Positions 50,260 to 59,551 are shown, numbered from the stretch's first letter. The stretch is 64,000 nucleotides of DNA from JANSYL01 sp963921255 (GCA_963921255.3 CAWUEW020000003.1:434001-498000); one strand, 5' to 3'. Notes: generated by a model from the sequence alone, not told the origin. Program-made: numbers and translations.

Positions 50260-51731
50260 GACGCGGGGCCGGCATGGACCGGAAGACGTGCCGGGATGGC
50301 CCATCGGCGCAGAACCGCGCCGGTGCGGCTGGTCATGTTCCAGTCATCGCGCAGGGCCCCGGGGCCCTGCGCCGCATAGGCCAGGCGCAGATCGGGCCCT
50401 GTGGGCGGACGATCACAGGTGATCCGCAGGGCCTTCGGATCGTCTTCGGCAACCGTGACCTGTGCAATCGTGGCCCCGTTGTCGACGTTCTGCAGCGTGA
50501 ACCCGGCGCTTGCGCCCGCCCCGAACGGATCGTCCGTGTCCAGCACAAGATCGCCGTCGGCCTGGGCGGTGACGCGGATGACCGACGGGTCAGCGGCTTC
50601 GGTTTCGGCCAGGAACAGCGTGGGCGCGCGCCAGTCTTTCCCGGCGCTCAGCGCGGCGGCTGTCATTTCGGCCATCTGGCGCCGCGCGTCATCGGTGGGG
50701 CGGTCATACGCATCCCGCGCGAAGGCATAGGACGGGGCGGAATAGATCAGGCTGTGATCGCCGTGGTTCCAACTGAGGTCCCATTGTCCCTCGATGATGG
50801 CGGCGGCCGGCAGATCGGGCAGGCCGCCCGCGAAACGCGATACGAACAGCGGCTGGTCAAAGCCCAGATCCCACAACGCCGCGCTGATCCGGTCCATCGC
50901 GGCCAGCATCCCGTCGCGGTAGGCGGTGGCGTCGCTTTGGGTGTCCTCCAGCGCGTAGTCGAGGCACACCCCGAGCAGCTTGGCGCGCTTGCCCATCGCG
51001 GCGGCCGCGTCCTTGAGGTTGCGTGCCGCCTGAACCAGGTTCCCCACGGCCTGACCACCCGCCAGGTCCCCCGCCTGCGCCGCGTTGTCGGTTTCCGCGC
51101 GCGCCATGATCAGCGGCAAGGGGGCATAGGCATCGAGGCGCCAGTGCAACAGTGTTTCGGCGACCAGCGCCTCGTGCGTGACCTCGCGCAGATGTTCCAG
51201 ACGGTCGGTTGCCGGGGCGGGCTCGATCCCGGCCATCCCGACCGCGCCAATGTCGTCCTCGGGCGCCACCACGTGCTGTGGGAAGACGGGCGCGCCCGCC
51301 GTGGCCAGCGCCGCGCTTGGGCCGCCAAAGCCCAGAATCCCCAAAAGCGGCCCGGGTCCATCGCCAAGAACAGCGCCCCCCGTGATGTGCCGCCGGAACC
51401 CGCGTGTGCCCTGCGCGCCCGGCAGGCGCGCGGTGAAGCGCAGCCAGTCGCCGTCTTGCTGGACGCCCCAGGCGTCGATGCCGTCCAGCAGTTCGTCGGC
51501 GGGTGTGTCCGCCGCCGGTTTGGGCGTGTCACTTCGTTCCGGCGTGGATGCAGCGGCGGGTGTCGCGGCAGGCGGTGCCATGCGCAGGGCGATGTCTTCG
51601 ATCACGGCATCCGACAGGCGCAGCACAAGGCCGGTGGGATCGTAGCGGATCACATCGCCGTTCTGGGCGCGCACAACGACGCCGTGGCTTGGCACGTCTG
51701 CCTTGGGGGTATCGTCGCCCGGTTCGCTCAC
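50256..51731 (-). CDS. large protein of unknown function, esterase-like middle region
   Basis: 491 residues from a GTG at 51731. No confident family. The N-terminus (SHGVVVRAQNGDVIRYDPTG, then an Ala/Pro/Thr-rich linker) looks like an attachment part. The middle (LLGVCLDYALEDTQSDATAYRDGM ... PLFVSRFAGG ... WNHGDHSLIYSAPSYAF) resembles the SGNH-type carbohydrate esterase or sialate O-acetylesterase fold. The C-terminal 130 residues are beta-rich (DADGDLVLDT-like, VDNGATIAQVTVAEDDPKALRITC). It is first of three coupled genes ending with the RTX sulfatase. A role in processing an acetylated, sulfated glycan is only a hypothesis. Confidence 0.5.
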   Translation of the reverse strand: MSEPGDDTPKADVPSHGVVVRAQNGDVIRYDPTGLVLRLSDAVIEDIALRMAPPAATPAAASTPERSDTPKPAADTPADELLDGIDAWGVQQDGDWLRFTARLPGAQGTRGFRRHITGGAVLGDGPGPLLGILGFGGPSAALATAGAPVFPQHVVAPEDDIGAVGMAGIEPAPATDRLEHLREVTHEALVAETLLHWRLDAYAPLPLIMARAETDNAAQAGDLAGGQAVGNLVQAARNLKDAAAAMGKRAKLLGVCLDYALEDTQSDATAYRDGMLAAMDRISAALWDLGFDQPLFVSRFAGGLPDLPAAAIIEGQWDLSWNHGDHSLIYSAPSYAFARDAYDRPTDDARRQMAEMTAAALSAGKDWRAPTLFLAETEAADPSVIRVTAQADGDLVLDTDDPFGAGASAGFTLQNVDNGATIAQVTVAEDDPKALRITCDRPPTGPDLRLAYAAQGPGALRDDWNMTSRTGAVLRRWAIPARLPVHAGPAS

Positions 51732-51810
51732 GCTGTGATGTCCCTCACCCGAATGTTGCCCATGCCTCGACGATAGGCGCGGTCAGGGGGCATCGCCAAG
51801 CCCTGATGGA

Positions 51811-53631
51811 TCATTCTGGTCTTTCCGTGCGGTCGAATTGCAAACTGCCCCCTTTGGCGCGCTCGGGGTCCTCGACAAAGCCCTTTTCGGTCAGAACGGC
51901 CCCGTACTCCGCGCGGTAGGTTTCTTCCTGCGCATCCGAGACGAAAGGGATCAGGACACGCCGCACGGTGCCGAGGTCCTGCGCCGCCAACACCCCGGGC
52001 GGGATGTCGGAGGGACGGGCCAAACGCAGAGCGGTCGGTCGGAAATCGTGGAGGTAGGCGGCAAGACCGCTGGCGGCTTCCGGCCCGTCGGTGTCGAAAT
52101 ACAGCGGCCCGTCACTGAACTTGAGCCGCGCGGTGTCGTCCAAACCCATTCGGGCGGCGATCCGCTTGCCCATCTCGATCAGGCCGGGGCGGCTGTCTTG
52201 CGCCATGAGGACCAACCCGTCCGCGGTCTGGGCGGCCCGCAACGGAACAAACCCGACGCCTGTTCCGATCTCCAGCACGCGGGGACAGCCCGACAGGTAG
52301 GCCCCGATGTTGCGGGCGTGGCGGCGTTCGAACCGCCCGGTCAGAATGGCCGTCAGCGCCTCGGGCGCGAACACGCGGGGATCGGCGGGCAGGTCAATCT
52401 CGTGGTTGGGCACCCATTCGACCGTGATCTCGTCGCTGACGTCGATATCCCCCTGCAGGTAGGGGTCGCCATCTTCGGCCGCCCAACCGGCGACATTGGC
52501 GTTTCGCCGCTCGTTCGGAGGGGTTTCTTCGGTGGCTTTCTTTTCCACCCGGCTCATCATGGCGGCGATTTTTGCGGGATCGCGCGCTTTGGGCGGTTTG
52601 GCCTCGACCTTGGTGATCGGCACCTTGGAGGCTTCGATCAAGCCGTCCTTCAACTCTTGATAGGCCGGTGTGTCCCGGTATTCGGCGAGGCGTTTTTCAA
52701 CGCGGTCCAGGGCCGCAAAGTGCAACTCGTTCAGGACCGGGTCTTTCAGAAGCTCCGCCATGATGTGCGCACGGTCGTCCGCGTGGCGCAGGATCGCGCG
52801 GTCTTCGACTTCATTGCGGTCCTGAAGGCTCCAGTAGTCGGCGTTGTACTTGTCTTTCTTGTTGTTCACGTTGCCGCGGAATTTGCGGATCGCGTAGCTG
52901 TCGACCGATTTGACGGCGTAGTGGTTCATCTGCGCCCACCCGTATCCGACGGTGCGCCGGATCGACCGCCACCCGCGGAACTTGAAGTAATCCTCCATGG
53001 GCTGGCCCGACCCGTTCAGCCATTTCACGCTGTCGGGAAAGTCGGTTTCGAGCCATTTGTTTTTGATCGACGGGCGGTGGATGCCAAGCTTCCAGTAGTC
53101 GTGGTCGAACTTGAACAGGGTCTTCACCCCCCATCCCTTGTTCCAAAGCGGCGGGGCGGCGCGCAGGTATTGCTCGGTCACCGGGGCACGGGACCAATCC
53201 ACGACCCCGCCCGAGCCAAAGATGCGCCAGGTGATGACGACCCCGTTGCCCCCCCGCGCGACCGTGTCGTCCAGCAGACCCTCGAGGTTGCCCGAGGGGT
53301 GCGAGATGGCCAGAAATTCGTCCGCGTCGAAGACCAACACCCAATCGGCCGCGCGCACCTTGGGTTCGGCCTGGGCGTATTTCAGCGCCGAGGGCTGCGG
53401 CTTTACGCCGTCGGGGATGTCGTTGCGGCGGTGGTAGCCAAGCCCAAGCTCTTCCAGCCGCATCAGCATCGTGTCCGTGCCGTCCGAGCAATCGTTGGTG
53501 TAGACCAGAATATCTGTGAATCCGACGGCCAGATGATGGGCGAACCATTCCAGCAGGAACGGGGCTTCGTCCTTCATCATGGACACCGCCATGACGGTGC
53601 CGTGTTTGGATGTCGGTTTGAGGTGCTGCAC
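51811..53631 (-). CDS. GT2 glycosyltransferase fused to a methyltransferase domain
   Basis: 606 residues from GTG 53631 (AAGGA about 11 nt upstream); the longer open frame adds Arg-rich, unconserved sequence. Residues about 11-340 are an MMKDE-family GT2: VMAVSMMKDEAPFLLEWFAHH, YTNDCSDGTD, DXD Asp102-Ala-Asp104, GWGVKTLFKFD. A basic, Lys/Pro/Glu-rich linker (about 360-420) joins a class I methyltransferase with motif I VLEIGTGVGFVPLRAAQ and MAQDSRPGLIEMGKRI. The GT part matches the protein at 42708-43901. The fusion suggests that sugar addition and methylation happen in one polypeptide. Confidence 0.85.
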   Translation of the reverse strand: MQHLKPTSKHGTVMAVSMMKDEAPFLLEWFAHHLAVGFTDILVYTNDCSDGTDTMLMRLEELGLGYHRRNDIPDGVKPQPSALKYAQAEPKVRAADWVLVFDADEFLAISHPSGNLEGLLDDTVARGGNGVVITWRIFGSGGVVDWSRAPVTEQYLRAAPPLWNKGWGVKTLFKFDHDYWKLGIHRPSIKNKWLETDFPDSVKWLNGSGQPMEDYFKFRGWRSIRRTVGYGWAQMNHYAVKSVDSYAIRKFRGNVNNKKDKYNADYWSLQDRNEVEDRAILRHADDRAHIMAELLKDPVLNELHFAALDRVEKRLAEYRDTPAYQELKDGLIEASKVPITKVEAKPPKARDPAKIAAMMSRVEKKATEETPPNERRNANVAGWAAEDGDPYLQGDIDVSDEITVEWVPNHEIDLPADPRVFAPEALTAILTGRFERRHARNIGAYLSGCPRVLEIGTGVGFVPLRAAQTADGLVLMAQDSRPGLIEMGKRIAARMGLDDTARLKFSDGPLYFDTDGPEAASGLAAYLHDFRPTALRLARPSDIPPGVLAAQDLGTVRRVLIPFVSDAQEETYRAEYGAVLTEKGFVEDPERAKGGSLQFDRTERPE

Positions 53632-53699
53632 GCCCCGGCAGGTCCTTTTTGTTGACCTTTTCGACGTTCTATCACGGGGGCGGCGTCGATCCAATCATG

Positions 53700-53782
53700 C
53701 CCGGGGCGCAGAGTTCAAAAAATCCGCGCCCCGGGGGGTGGACGCGCGCCGGCCCGCGCGGCGCAGGATTTGCGCGGGCCGG
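53700..53782. repeat. two GC-rich hairpins between divergently read transcripts
   Basis: CCCGGGGCGC/GCGCCCCGGG (53700-53709, 53726-53735) and CCGGCCCGCGC/GCGCGGGCCGG (53749-53759, 53772-53782) are perfect 10- and 11-bp stems. They lie between the 3' end of the membrane protein gene and the start of the GT2-methyltransferase gene on the minus strand. Probably a transcription end for the former. Confidence 0.65.
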
Positions 53783-53788
53783 TTTGCG

Positions 53789-55000
53789 TCAGGCCGGCTG
53801 CGCACGTCCCGACCGGGGCAGGAAGTGGCGCAGATGCAGGTAGGCCATCAGCGCGATCATCGCGATCTGGACGGCGATGGCGATGCCGGACAGGGCCCAG
53901 TAGGCGGCACCGAACTTGGCGATCATGCCGGTCGCGACGAAGCCCTTGTTGATCCAGAACTGCATCAGCACGGACAGCGCGACACCGGGACAGATCAGGG
54001 CGTAGTTGCCGGGGCTGACCGTGTCACCTGTCATGAAGCGGCGGGCATAGCCGGTGGCGCCCAGGATCAGCAGGCCAAAGAGCGCGAAGAGGAGTTCCAC
54101 CGACATCAGGCGCGTCAGCATCGTCAACGTGTCGCCCGCGCCGCCATGCACATCGAAATGGACGTGCAGACCATGGGATTGGCGCAGCAACAGGATGCCC
54201 AGAACGGTCGTCAGCGGGATCACCATCATCAGGGTCGGGGCCTGCTCGGCCGCGACACCGTTTTCGAGGATCGCCCGCAGGCCAAGCATGACACCCACAA
54301 CTGCGATGGCCGTGGCGGCGACAAGGAAGAAGGTCGACACCATCAGCGAGATCCCGGCGACCACGGGCATGGTGCTCATCGCGCTTGGGGCCGCGAGGCC
54401 GACCCCGATCATCGCCAGCGCAAAGGCGGGGAGCATCTGCGCAAAGGAATTGTTCTTGGCGCAGTCAAAGCCGCCCGAGGCCATGACGCGGGCCAGGAAC
54501 CGCCCGTAGAGGCGGAAGGCCAGAACACCGACCGCCAAGAAGGCGATCACGGCCAGCGGGAAGAGATATTCAACGACGCTCCAGAGGCCCGGCACGAACA
54601 CAAGGCCCAGGATGAAGCCAGCGTTGATCGACATCGCCAGGGCCAGCGGCAGGGCCATTACTTGCGTTTCGGCGTTGGTCTGGCGCAGGGCGTGGCCCTG
54701 TACGCTGCGCGCAAAGCGTGCGTAGTGCCGGAGGTTCCAGATCAGCAGCGACAGGTTGGCCGCGCCAAAGATCGCGATGCCCACAAGCGCGATGGCGATG
54801 CTGGCCTTCAAGGCGAACGAACCGGTCGCGAGCGCCGCGGTGATATCTTCGAACACCGGGACAGGCTGGCCGGGATGCGGCACCCAGAACATCAGGTACA
54901 TGAAGAAGGTCACCGCAAGGCCGCCCGCGCCGACAGAGGCGAGGAAATACAGCGGGGTCCAGCGATCGGCTGGTCTTTGGGGGGAGGGGGAATCAGTCAT
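53789..55000 (-). CDS. polytopic membrane protein of unknown function (about ten helices)
   Basis: 403 residues from the ATG at 55000, which has AAGGAGA upstream; the frame is open a further 98 residues, but that stretch is low-complexity and not coding-like. About ten hydrophobic segments are seen, for example YFLASVGAGGLAVTFFMYLMFW, IAIALVGIAIFGAANLSLLIW, LALAMSINAGFILGLVFVPG, LMVSTFFLVAATAIAVVGVML, and a final pair. The VPHPGQPVPVFEDI loop after helix one is characteristic. It resembles TDT/SLAC1-type or TsoY-type exporters in topology, but I cannot place it firmly. Conserved motifs with a known function are not seen. Confidence 0.7.
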   Translation of the reverse strand: MTDSPSPQRPADRWTPLYFLASVGAGGLAVTFFMYLMFWVPHPGQPVPVFEDITAALATGSFALKASIAIALVGIAIFGAANLSLLIWNLRHYARFARSVQGHALRQTNAETQVMALPLALAMSINAGFILGLVFVPGLWSVVEYLFPLAVIAFLAVGVLAFRLYGRFLARVMASGGFDCAKNNSFAQMLPAFALAMIGVGLAAPSAMSTMPVVAGISLMVSTFFLVAATAIAVVGVMLGLRAILENGVAAEQAPTLMMVIPLTTVLGILLLRQSHGLHVHFDVHGGAGDTLTMLTRLMSVELLFALFGLLILGATGYARRFMTGDTVSPGNYALICPGVALSVLMQFWINKGFVATGMIAKFGAAYWALSGIAIAVQIAMIALMAYLHLRHFLPRSGRAQPA

Positions 55001-55434
55001 TGGTCTTGTCTCCTTGATGACGACAGGACTAGGCGCGCGCCGGGTGGGTGTCGGTGACATTGTTACGGAGGATCTGCGCACAGGACATTTGGGCCGTGCG
55101 ATTGGGTCGCGGCGCGATGGCAGAGGTCTCTGGAAGTGGGGTGCCAGACCCATGGAAGCTGAACCAACACAGGGAATGGCGGCGCCGCCAAAGGCGGAGC
55201 GGTGGATCCCGCCGGTGGGGCGGGCCGGGTGTGCACGGGTCGGGGCCGGTCGCCTTGGCCCTTTGGGGGCGGTCTTGGGCAACGGGCCGGTCACCGGGTC
55301 CGATGTGGTGCGGTCGGGATGTCAGTCCGTCCGCGCAGAGCTCTGAACAGAGGTGTATCGTCTGGACATGTTAAGATACCCCTAAAGGCGGGGACGAATT
55401 CCCTCGGGCGGGGCGGACAGGATTGGACAGCGAC
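55001..55434. other. 434-bp region with no gene seen
   Basis: It holds the upstream regions of two divergent genes. The open frames crossing it lack ribosome sites and look like Arg/Gly/Trp-rich shadow translations. One feature: GGTGTATC (55352-55359) and GATACCCC (55375-55382) are an imperfect inverted pair 53 bp ahead of the GFA start. It could be an operator or promoter part. No promoter boxes are convincing. Confidence 0.45.
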
Positions 55435-55824
55435 ATGGCACGGGTCAGCGGCGGATGCGTATGTGGCGCGGTGCGGTTCGAGGCGCAGGGCGTCCCCCTG
55501 CGCGTGGGGCTGTGCCATTGCCTGGACTGCCGCAAACATCACGGCGCGCCGTTCTATGCGGCGGCGATTTACCCAGAAGCGTCCGTCGCGATTGCTGGGG
55601 AAACGGCGTCGTTCCGGGGGCGGCATTTCTGCCCGGTTTGCGGATCGTCGGTTTTTGCGCGGACCGGAGACGAGATTGAGCTGCACCTGGGCGCCTTGGA
55701 CGAGCCGAGCCAGTTTACGCCCGACTACGAACTGTGGTGTGACCGCCGCGAGGCGTGGCTGCCGCCGTTCGCGAGGGTTACCTCGTTTCCGAAAGATCGG
55801 ACGCCCGGCGCGGGCGGCGACTAG
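55435..55824 (+). CDS. GFA-family zinc-binding protein
   Basis: 129 residues from the ATG at 55435; a TTG at 55423 would add four. It has the cysteine pattern of the GFA (glutathione-dependent formaldehyde-activating) fold: GGCVCGAVRFEA, then LCHCLDCRKHHGAPF, then FCPVCGSSVFAR. The seven cysteines bind two zinc ions. The name comes from one member that condenses formaldehyde with glutathione; most members have unknown chemistry. It is divergent from the membrane protein and converges on the BASS transporter. Confidence 0.88.
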   Translation: MARVSGGCVCGAVRFEAQGVPLRVGLCHCLDCRKHHGAPFYAAAIYPEASVAIAGETASFRGRHFCPVCGSSVFARTGDEIELHLGALDEPSQFTPDYELWCDRREAWLPPFARVTSFPKDRTPGAGGD

Positions 55825-55840
55825 GCCGCCCGGCAGGTGG

Positions 55841-56722
55841 TCAGAGCAGGCTGTCCGGCAATTTCTGTTCCGCAGCCGTGTTCGCGCGCCGGAAGACCAG
55901 CGTCACCAAGGTCGACACGATCACGATGAACAGCGAGTAGAGGGCCGGGACCGCCATGATGGCCTGCTGCTGCTCGGGCGGGAAGGTGAAGACGATGATC
56001 GCAATCGCCAGCGGCCCGTTCTGAATGCCCGTTTCCAGCGCCACAGTGCGCGCGTTGCGGGGGTGCAGTTTCAGCGACACCGCGAAGAAATACCCCACGG
56101 TGATCCCGACCAATCCCAAACCGATGGCCGCGACATAGGTCGCGCCCGTGGTGTTGAGCAGGAATTGCCAGTTCTGCGGCACCCAGGTGACCATGATGAA
56201 CAGGATGAACACCAAGGCCAGGATCGACCCGCAGAATTCGATCACCGCGCCGACATTCGCGTTCAGTTTGCGCAAGGCCATCCCGATGGCGACAGGCACC
56301 AGCAGGACGATCAAAACGGCGATGATGTCTTCGCGCGGGATCTCCAGATCCAGGGCCGAGGCGTAGATCAAAAGGATGATCGGGATCAGGATGACACCAG
56401 TCAGGGTCGACGTGACCGTCATCAAAACCGACAGAGCCAGATTGCCCTTGGAAAAATAGGTGAAGATGTTCGAGGTGGTTCCGCCCGGCATACAGGCCAT
56501 GATCAGGATGCCGAGGGCGATCGGTTCAGGCACCACCAGAAACAGCGCCAGGCCAAACCCCAGAAGCGGCATGATCCCGTATTGGCTGATCACACCGATC
56601 GCCAGACCGTAGGGGCGCTTGAGGGCCAGGTAGAAATCGCGCGGCGTCAGCGAGGCGCCCATGCCAAGCATGATGACGGCGACCATGATCCCCAGAAGGG
56701 TCTGTGTAAACTCATCAACCAT
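55841..56722 (-). CDS. bile acid:sodium symporter (BASS)-family transporter
   Basis: 293 residues and about nine to ten membrane helices. The MACMPGGTTSNIFTYFSKGNLALSV segment (split by a bend) and VALETGIQNGPLAIAI are the sodium-site motifs of the BASS/SBF family, carried as an inverted repeat. Members carry bile acids, pantoate, pyruvate or other organic anions with Na+. The gene starts 6 bp after fadD on the same strand, so co-transcription with an acyl-CoA ligase suggests that the cargo may be a carboxylic acid. Cargo is not visible from sequence. Confidence 0.9.
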   Translation of the reverse strand: MVDEFTQTLLGIMVAVIMLGMGASLTPRDFYLALKRPYGLAIGVISQYGIMPLLGFGLALFLVVPEPIALGILIMACMPGGTTSNIFTYFSKGNLALSVLMTVTSTLTGVILIPIILLIYASALDLEIPREDIIAVLIVLLVPVAIGMALRKLNANVGAVIEFCGSILALVFILFIMVTWVPQNWQFLLNTTGATYVAAIGLGLVGITVGYFFAVSLKLHPRNARTVALETGIQNGPLAIAIIVFTFPPEQQQAIMAVPALYSLFIVIVSTLVTLVFRRANTAAEQKLPDSLL

Positions 56723-56728
56723 TGCGCA

Positions 56729-58450
56729 TCACTCCGCCGCCACCTGGGCCAGTTCTTCGGCCCGGAGGTCTTTTCTGAGGATTTTGCCGACATTCGATTT
56801 CGGCAGATCGTCCCGGAATTCCACCCGTTTGGGCACCTTGTAGGCGGTCATGTGTTCCTTGCAGTAGGCCCGGATCGCCTCGACCGTCAGCCCGTCATCG
56901 GCCTTGACCACAAAGGCCTTCACCGCCTCGCCCGTGGCATCATCCGGCACGCCGATCACCGCGGCCTCGGTCACGCCGGGATGCGCGGCGAGAACATCTT
57001 CGATCTCGTTGGGGTAGACGTTGAAGCCCGAGACAACGACCATGTCTTTCTTGCGGTCGACGATGCGCACATAGCCGTCTCCGTCCATCACGCCGATATC
57101 GCCGGTCAGGAACCAGCCGTTCTTCATGACCTTCTCGGTCTCGTCGGGTTTCCGCCAATAGCCCTTCATGATCTGAGGGCCCTTGGCGGCAATCTCGCCG
57201 GTCTCACCCTGCAGGACGGGCGTGCCGTCCTCGTCCACGCAGGCAATGTCGGTCGAGGGCACGGGCACCCCGATGGAGCCTTCGCGCGTCTTGCCAAGCG
57301 GGTTGAACGTCAGAACCGGCGACGTCTCGGTCAGGCCGTAGCCCTGCAGGACCGGTTTTCCGGTGATCTCTTCCCACCGGGCGGCGACCGACGATTGCAG
57401 GGCCATGCCGCCCGCGCTGGCGAATTTCAGGTGCTTGGGCGGCGAGTCGAGGAACCAGATTTCGTTGGTCAGGCCGTTGAACAGCGTGTTTACACCGCTC
57501 ATCCAAGTGATTTTGTAGTTCTCGAACGCGCGTTTGAGGTTGGACAACGGGCGCGGATTGGGGATCAGAATGTTCCGCGCGCCGAGCCAGTAGAAGCCGA
57601 GCAAGTTCACCGTGAAGGCGAAGATGTGATAGAGCGGCAGCGCCGTCAGCGCGACCTCGTACCCTTTTTCGACGCCCTCGATCAACTCCATGGTCTGTTC
57701 CATGTTCGTGACGAGGTTGCCGTGGGTCAGCATCGCGCCCTTGGACACGCCGGTCGTGCCGCCGGTGTACTGCAGAACGGCGATGTCATCGGCGGTGATG
57801 TCCTGATGGTAGCTGTCAACCTCGACATGGTCCTGCGCGATATGCGAACGGCCCGCCCCGATCGCATCGGGCAGGCGGATATGGGCGACCTCGACCGGTT
57901 TGACCGACTGGTCCCAGTATTTCTGCACCAGTCCGACGATGCCCCGCGGCAGGCTGGGCAGAAATTCGGCCACGCGGGTGACGATCACGTTCGGGATCGG
58001 GTGGCCCTTGGTGGCGGCCGGGATCTTGTCGGCGAACATGTCGACGATGATCAGCGCGTGTGGCTCGGCATCTTCGAACTGCTTGGCCATCTCTTCGGCG
58101 GTGTAGAGCGGGTTCACGTTGACCAGAACGCAGCCCGCCTTCAGGACACCGAACGCGGCCACCGGAAAGCTGAGGCTGTTGGGCATCTGGACGGCGACCC
58201 GGTCGCCCTGGTTCAGGCCCGCGACCTCGCGCAGATAGGCGGCCAGCGCATCCGACATTTCGTTGACCTGCTCAAAGCTGAGCGTGCCGTTCATCCCGTT
58301 GGGCAGGCAGCAGGTGAAGGCCGGCGCCTTGCCGTAGGTTTCCGCGACCGAGCCAATCAGATCCGCCAGATTACGATAGGCCGGTGCCGAGATTTCGGCC
58401 CGCATGCCGGGGCGGTAAAACGCCGTCCATGGTCGCGCAGCGTCTGCCAT
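56729..58450 (-). CDS. fadD: long-chain fatty acid-CoA ligase
   Basis: 573 residues, full length for this family. ANL-superfamily motifs: the P-loop YTGGTTGVSKGAM near residue 240, the A5 motif YGLTETSP near 395, GWFLTGDIG near 475, RIVDRKKDMVVVSGFNVYPNEIE near 490, and the C-terminal SNVGKILRKDLR with the catalytic lysine. All are intact, unlike the deleted synthetase at 29801. FadD activates long-chain fatty acids with ATP and CoA. It heads the pair with the BASS transporter and follows the Fe-S protein gene by 114 bp. Confidence 0.93.
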   Translation of the reverse strand: MADAARPWTAFYRPGMRAEISAPAYRNLADLIGSVAETYGKAPAFTCCLPNGMNGTLSFEQVNEMSDALAAYLREVAGLNQGDRVAVQMPNSLSFPVAAFGVLKAGCVLVNVNPLYTAEEMAKQFEDAEPHALIIVDMFADKIPAATKGHPIPNVIVTRVAEFLPSLPRGIVGLVQKYWDQSVKPVEVAHIRLPDAIGAGRSHIAQDHVEVDSYHQDITADDIAVLQYTGGTTGVSKGAMLTHGNLVTNMEQTMELIEGVEKGYEVALTALPLYHIFAFTVNLLGFYWLGARNILIPNPRPLSNLKRAFENYKITWMSGVNTLFNGLTNEIWFLDSPPKHLKFASAGGMALQSSVAARWEEITGKPVLQGYGLTETSPVLTFNPLGKTREGSIGVPVPSTDIACVDEDGTPVLQGETGEIAAKGPQIMKGYWRKPDETEKVMKNGWFLTGDIGVMDGDGYVRIVDRKKDMVVVSGFNVYPNEIEDVLAAHPGVTEAAVIGVPDDATGEAVKAFVVKADDGLTVEAIRAYCKEHMTAYKVPKRVEFRDDLPKSNVGKILRKDLRAEELAQVAAE

Positions 58451-58564
58451 CGCGTACCCCTCCCTGAATTCCCTTGGCGGCGGACTTTAGCGAATTGTGC
58501 CTTTCGGGAAAGGGCGCCGTTACGGCAATTGGGCATTGAAAGCCCAGATTTTCATAGGATTTGC

Positions 58565-59551
58565 CTATTCGCCCGCCTCGGTCTCTTTCCGCGCCCGGCG
58601 GCGGAGCATCTTTTCGGACAAAAGCGGCGCGCGCCCCGGGGCCGACCATGGGCAGACCGCAAGGCAGATCGCGCAGCCGTAGGTTTCGGCGAAATAGGGC
58701 ATGCATTTGTCGAAATCGACATACCACTTGTCGTCGCCACGCACCGTTTGGGTGTCATGGGCGATGGCCTGCGGCGGGCAGGCGTCGACGCAGATCTGGC
58801 AGTTCAGGCAAAAATCCTGCGCTGCGATGTCGGCGGGGTTGTCGAGGGCCAGCGGCATGTCGGTGAAGATCGCCGACAGCCGAAAGGACGAGCCGAACTC
58901 GGCATTGATCAGCGAGCCATGCTTGCCCAATTCCCCCATCCCCGCCGCGATGGCCGCCGGGATCAGCAGGATCGGTCCGGCTTCGGGTCCGCCCTTGGGC
59001 TCGGCGGGCCAGCCCTGGGCGCGGATCCAGTCCGAGACCGGGCGCGCGACCTCCCATCCCTTGGTGTATTTGTCCACGACTTCGACGGCGGCGGGCAATG
59101 CGGGTGCGGTCTGAAGCTGATCGTGATCCATCGCACAGCCCAGGATGATGGCGGTGGAATAGGGCATGTCATAGCCCTCGAAGACCCAAGCGGGGTCAAT
59201 GCGGGTAATGCCGACCAGATCCGCGCCCGCCTCGAAGGCGCGCAGTTTCACCTTGGTGGCGGCCAAGCGCGGGTCGATGGTCTGCACCTCCACCGCGACG
59301 GGCGCGTCGGGTTGGTCGATCACGGCCTGCCGACGACTGCGCATGGCGAACAGCGCCGGCTCCTTTCGGCCCTGTTCCCAGAACCAGTTCTGCAGCGCCC
59401 CGTGGGCCAATCGCGCGGGGTCGTGCCAGAGGATCGGCGCGGCGCGGCGTTCGGTTTCGCCAAGCCCGTTGATCGCATTGCCGGATATGTCGGGCCAATG
59501 GGCCATCTGCTCGGCCGACGGTGTGAACCCGGGTTTCGATTTCTGCGCCAT
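58565..59551 (-). CDS. reductive dehalogenase-like 4Fe-4S protein
   Basis: 328 residues from the ATG at 59551; eleven more residues are possible upstream. The C-terminal part binds two [4Fe-4S] clusters: CLNCQICVDACPPQ near residue 265 and CAICLAVCPW near 305. The N-terminal 250 residues look like the nitroreductase-like corrinoid-binding region of reductive dehalogenases and epoxyqueuosine reductase (ADLVGITRID; IPAAIAAGMGELGKHGSLI), with the typical 'a..aGlG..GrnG' loop partly kept. There is no Tat signal and no RdhB anchor gene. A cytosolic cobamide-dependent redox enzyme is plausible, and cobS/cobT are elsewhere in the window. Confidence 0.78.
   Translation of the reverse strand: MAQKSKPGFTPSAEQMAHWPDISGNAINGLGETERRAAPILWHDPARLAHGALQNWFWEQGRKEPALFAMRSRRQAVIDQPDAPVAVEVQTIDPRLAATKVKLRAFEAGADLVGITRIDPAWVFEGYDMPYSTAIILGCAMDHDQLQTAPALPAAVEVVDKYTKGWEVARPVSDWIRAQGWPAEPKGGPEAGPILLIPAAIAAGMGELGKHGSLINAEFGSSFRLSAIFTDMPLALDNPADIAAQDFCLNCQICVDACPPQAIAHDTQTVRGDDKWYVDFDKCMPYFAETYGCAICLAVCPWSAPGRAPLLSEKMLRRRARKETEAGE

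Noticed and set aside
51838..53655. 605-residue plus-strand frame over the GT2-methyltransferase gene
   Set aside because: Antisense shadow; the minus strand has strong glycosyltransferase and methyltransferase motifs.
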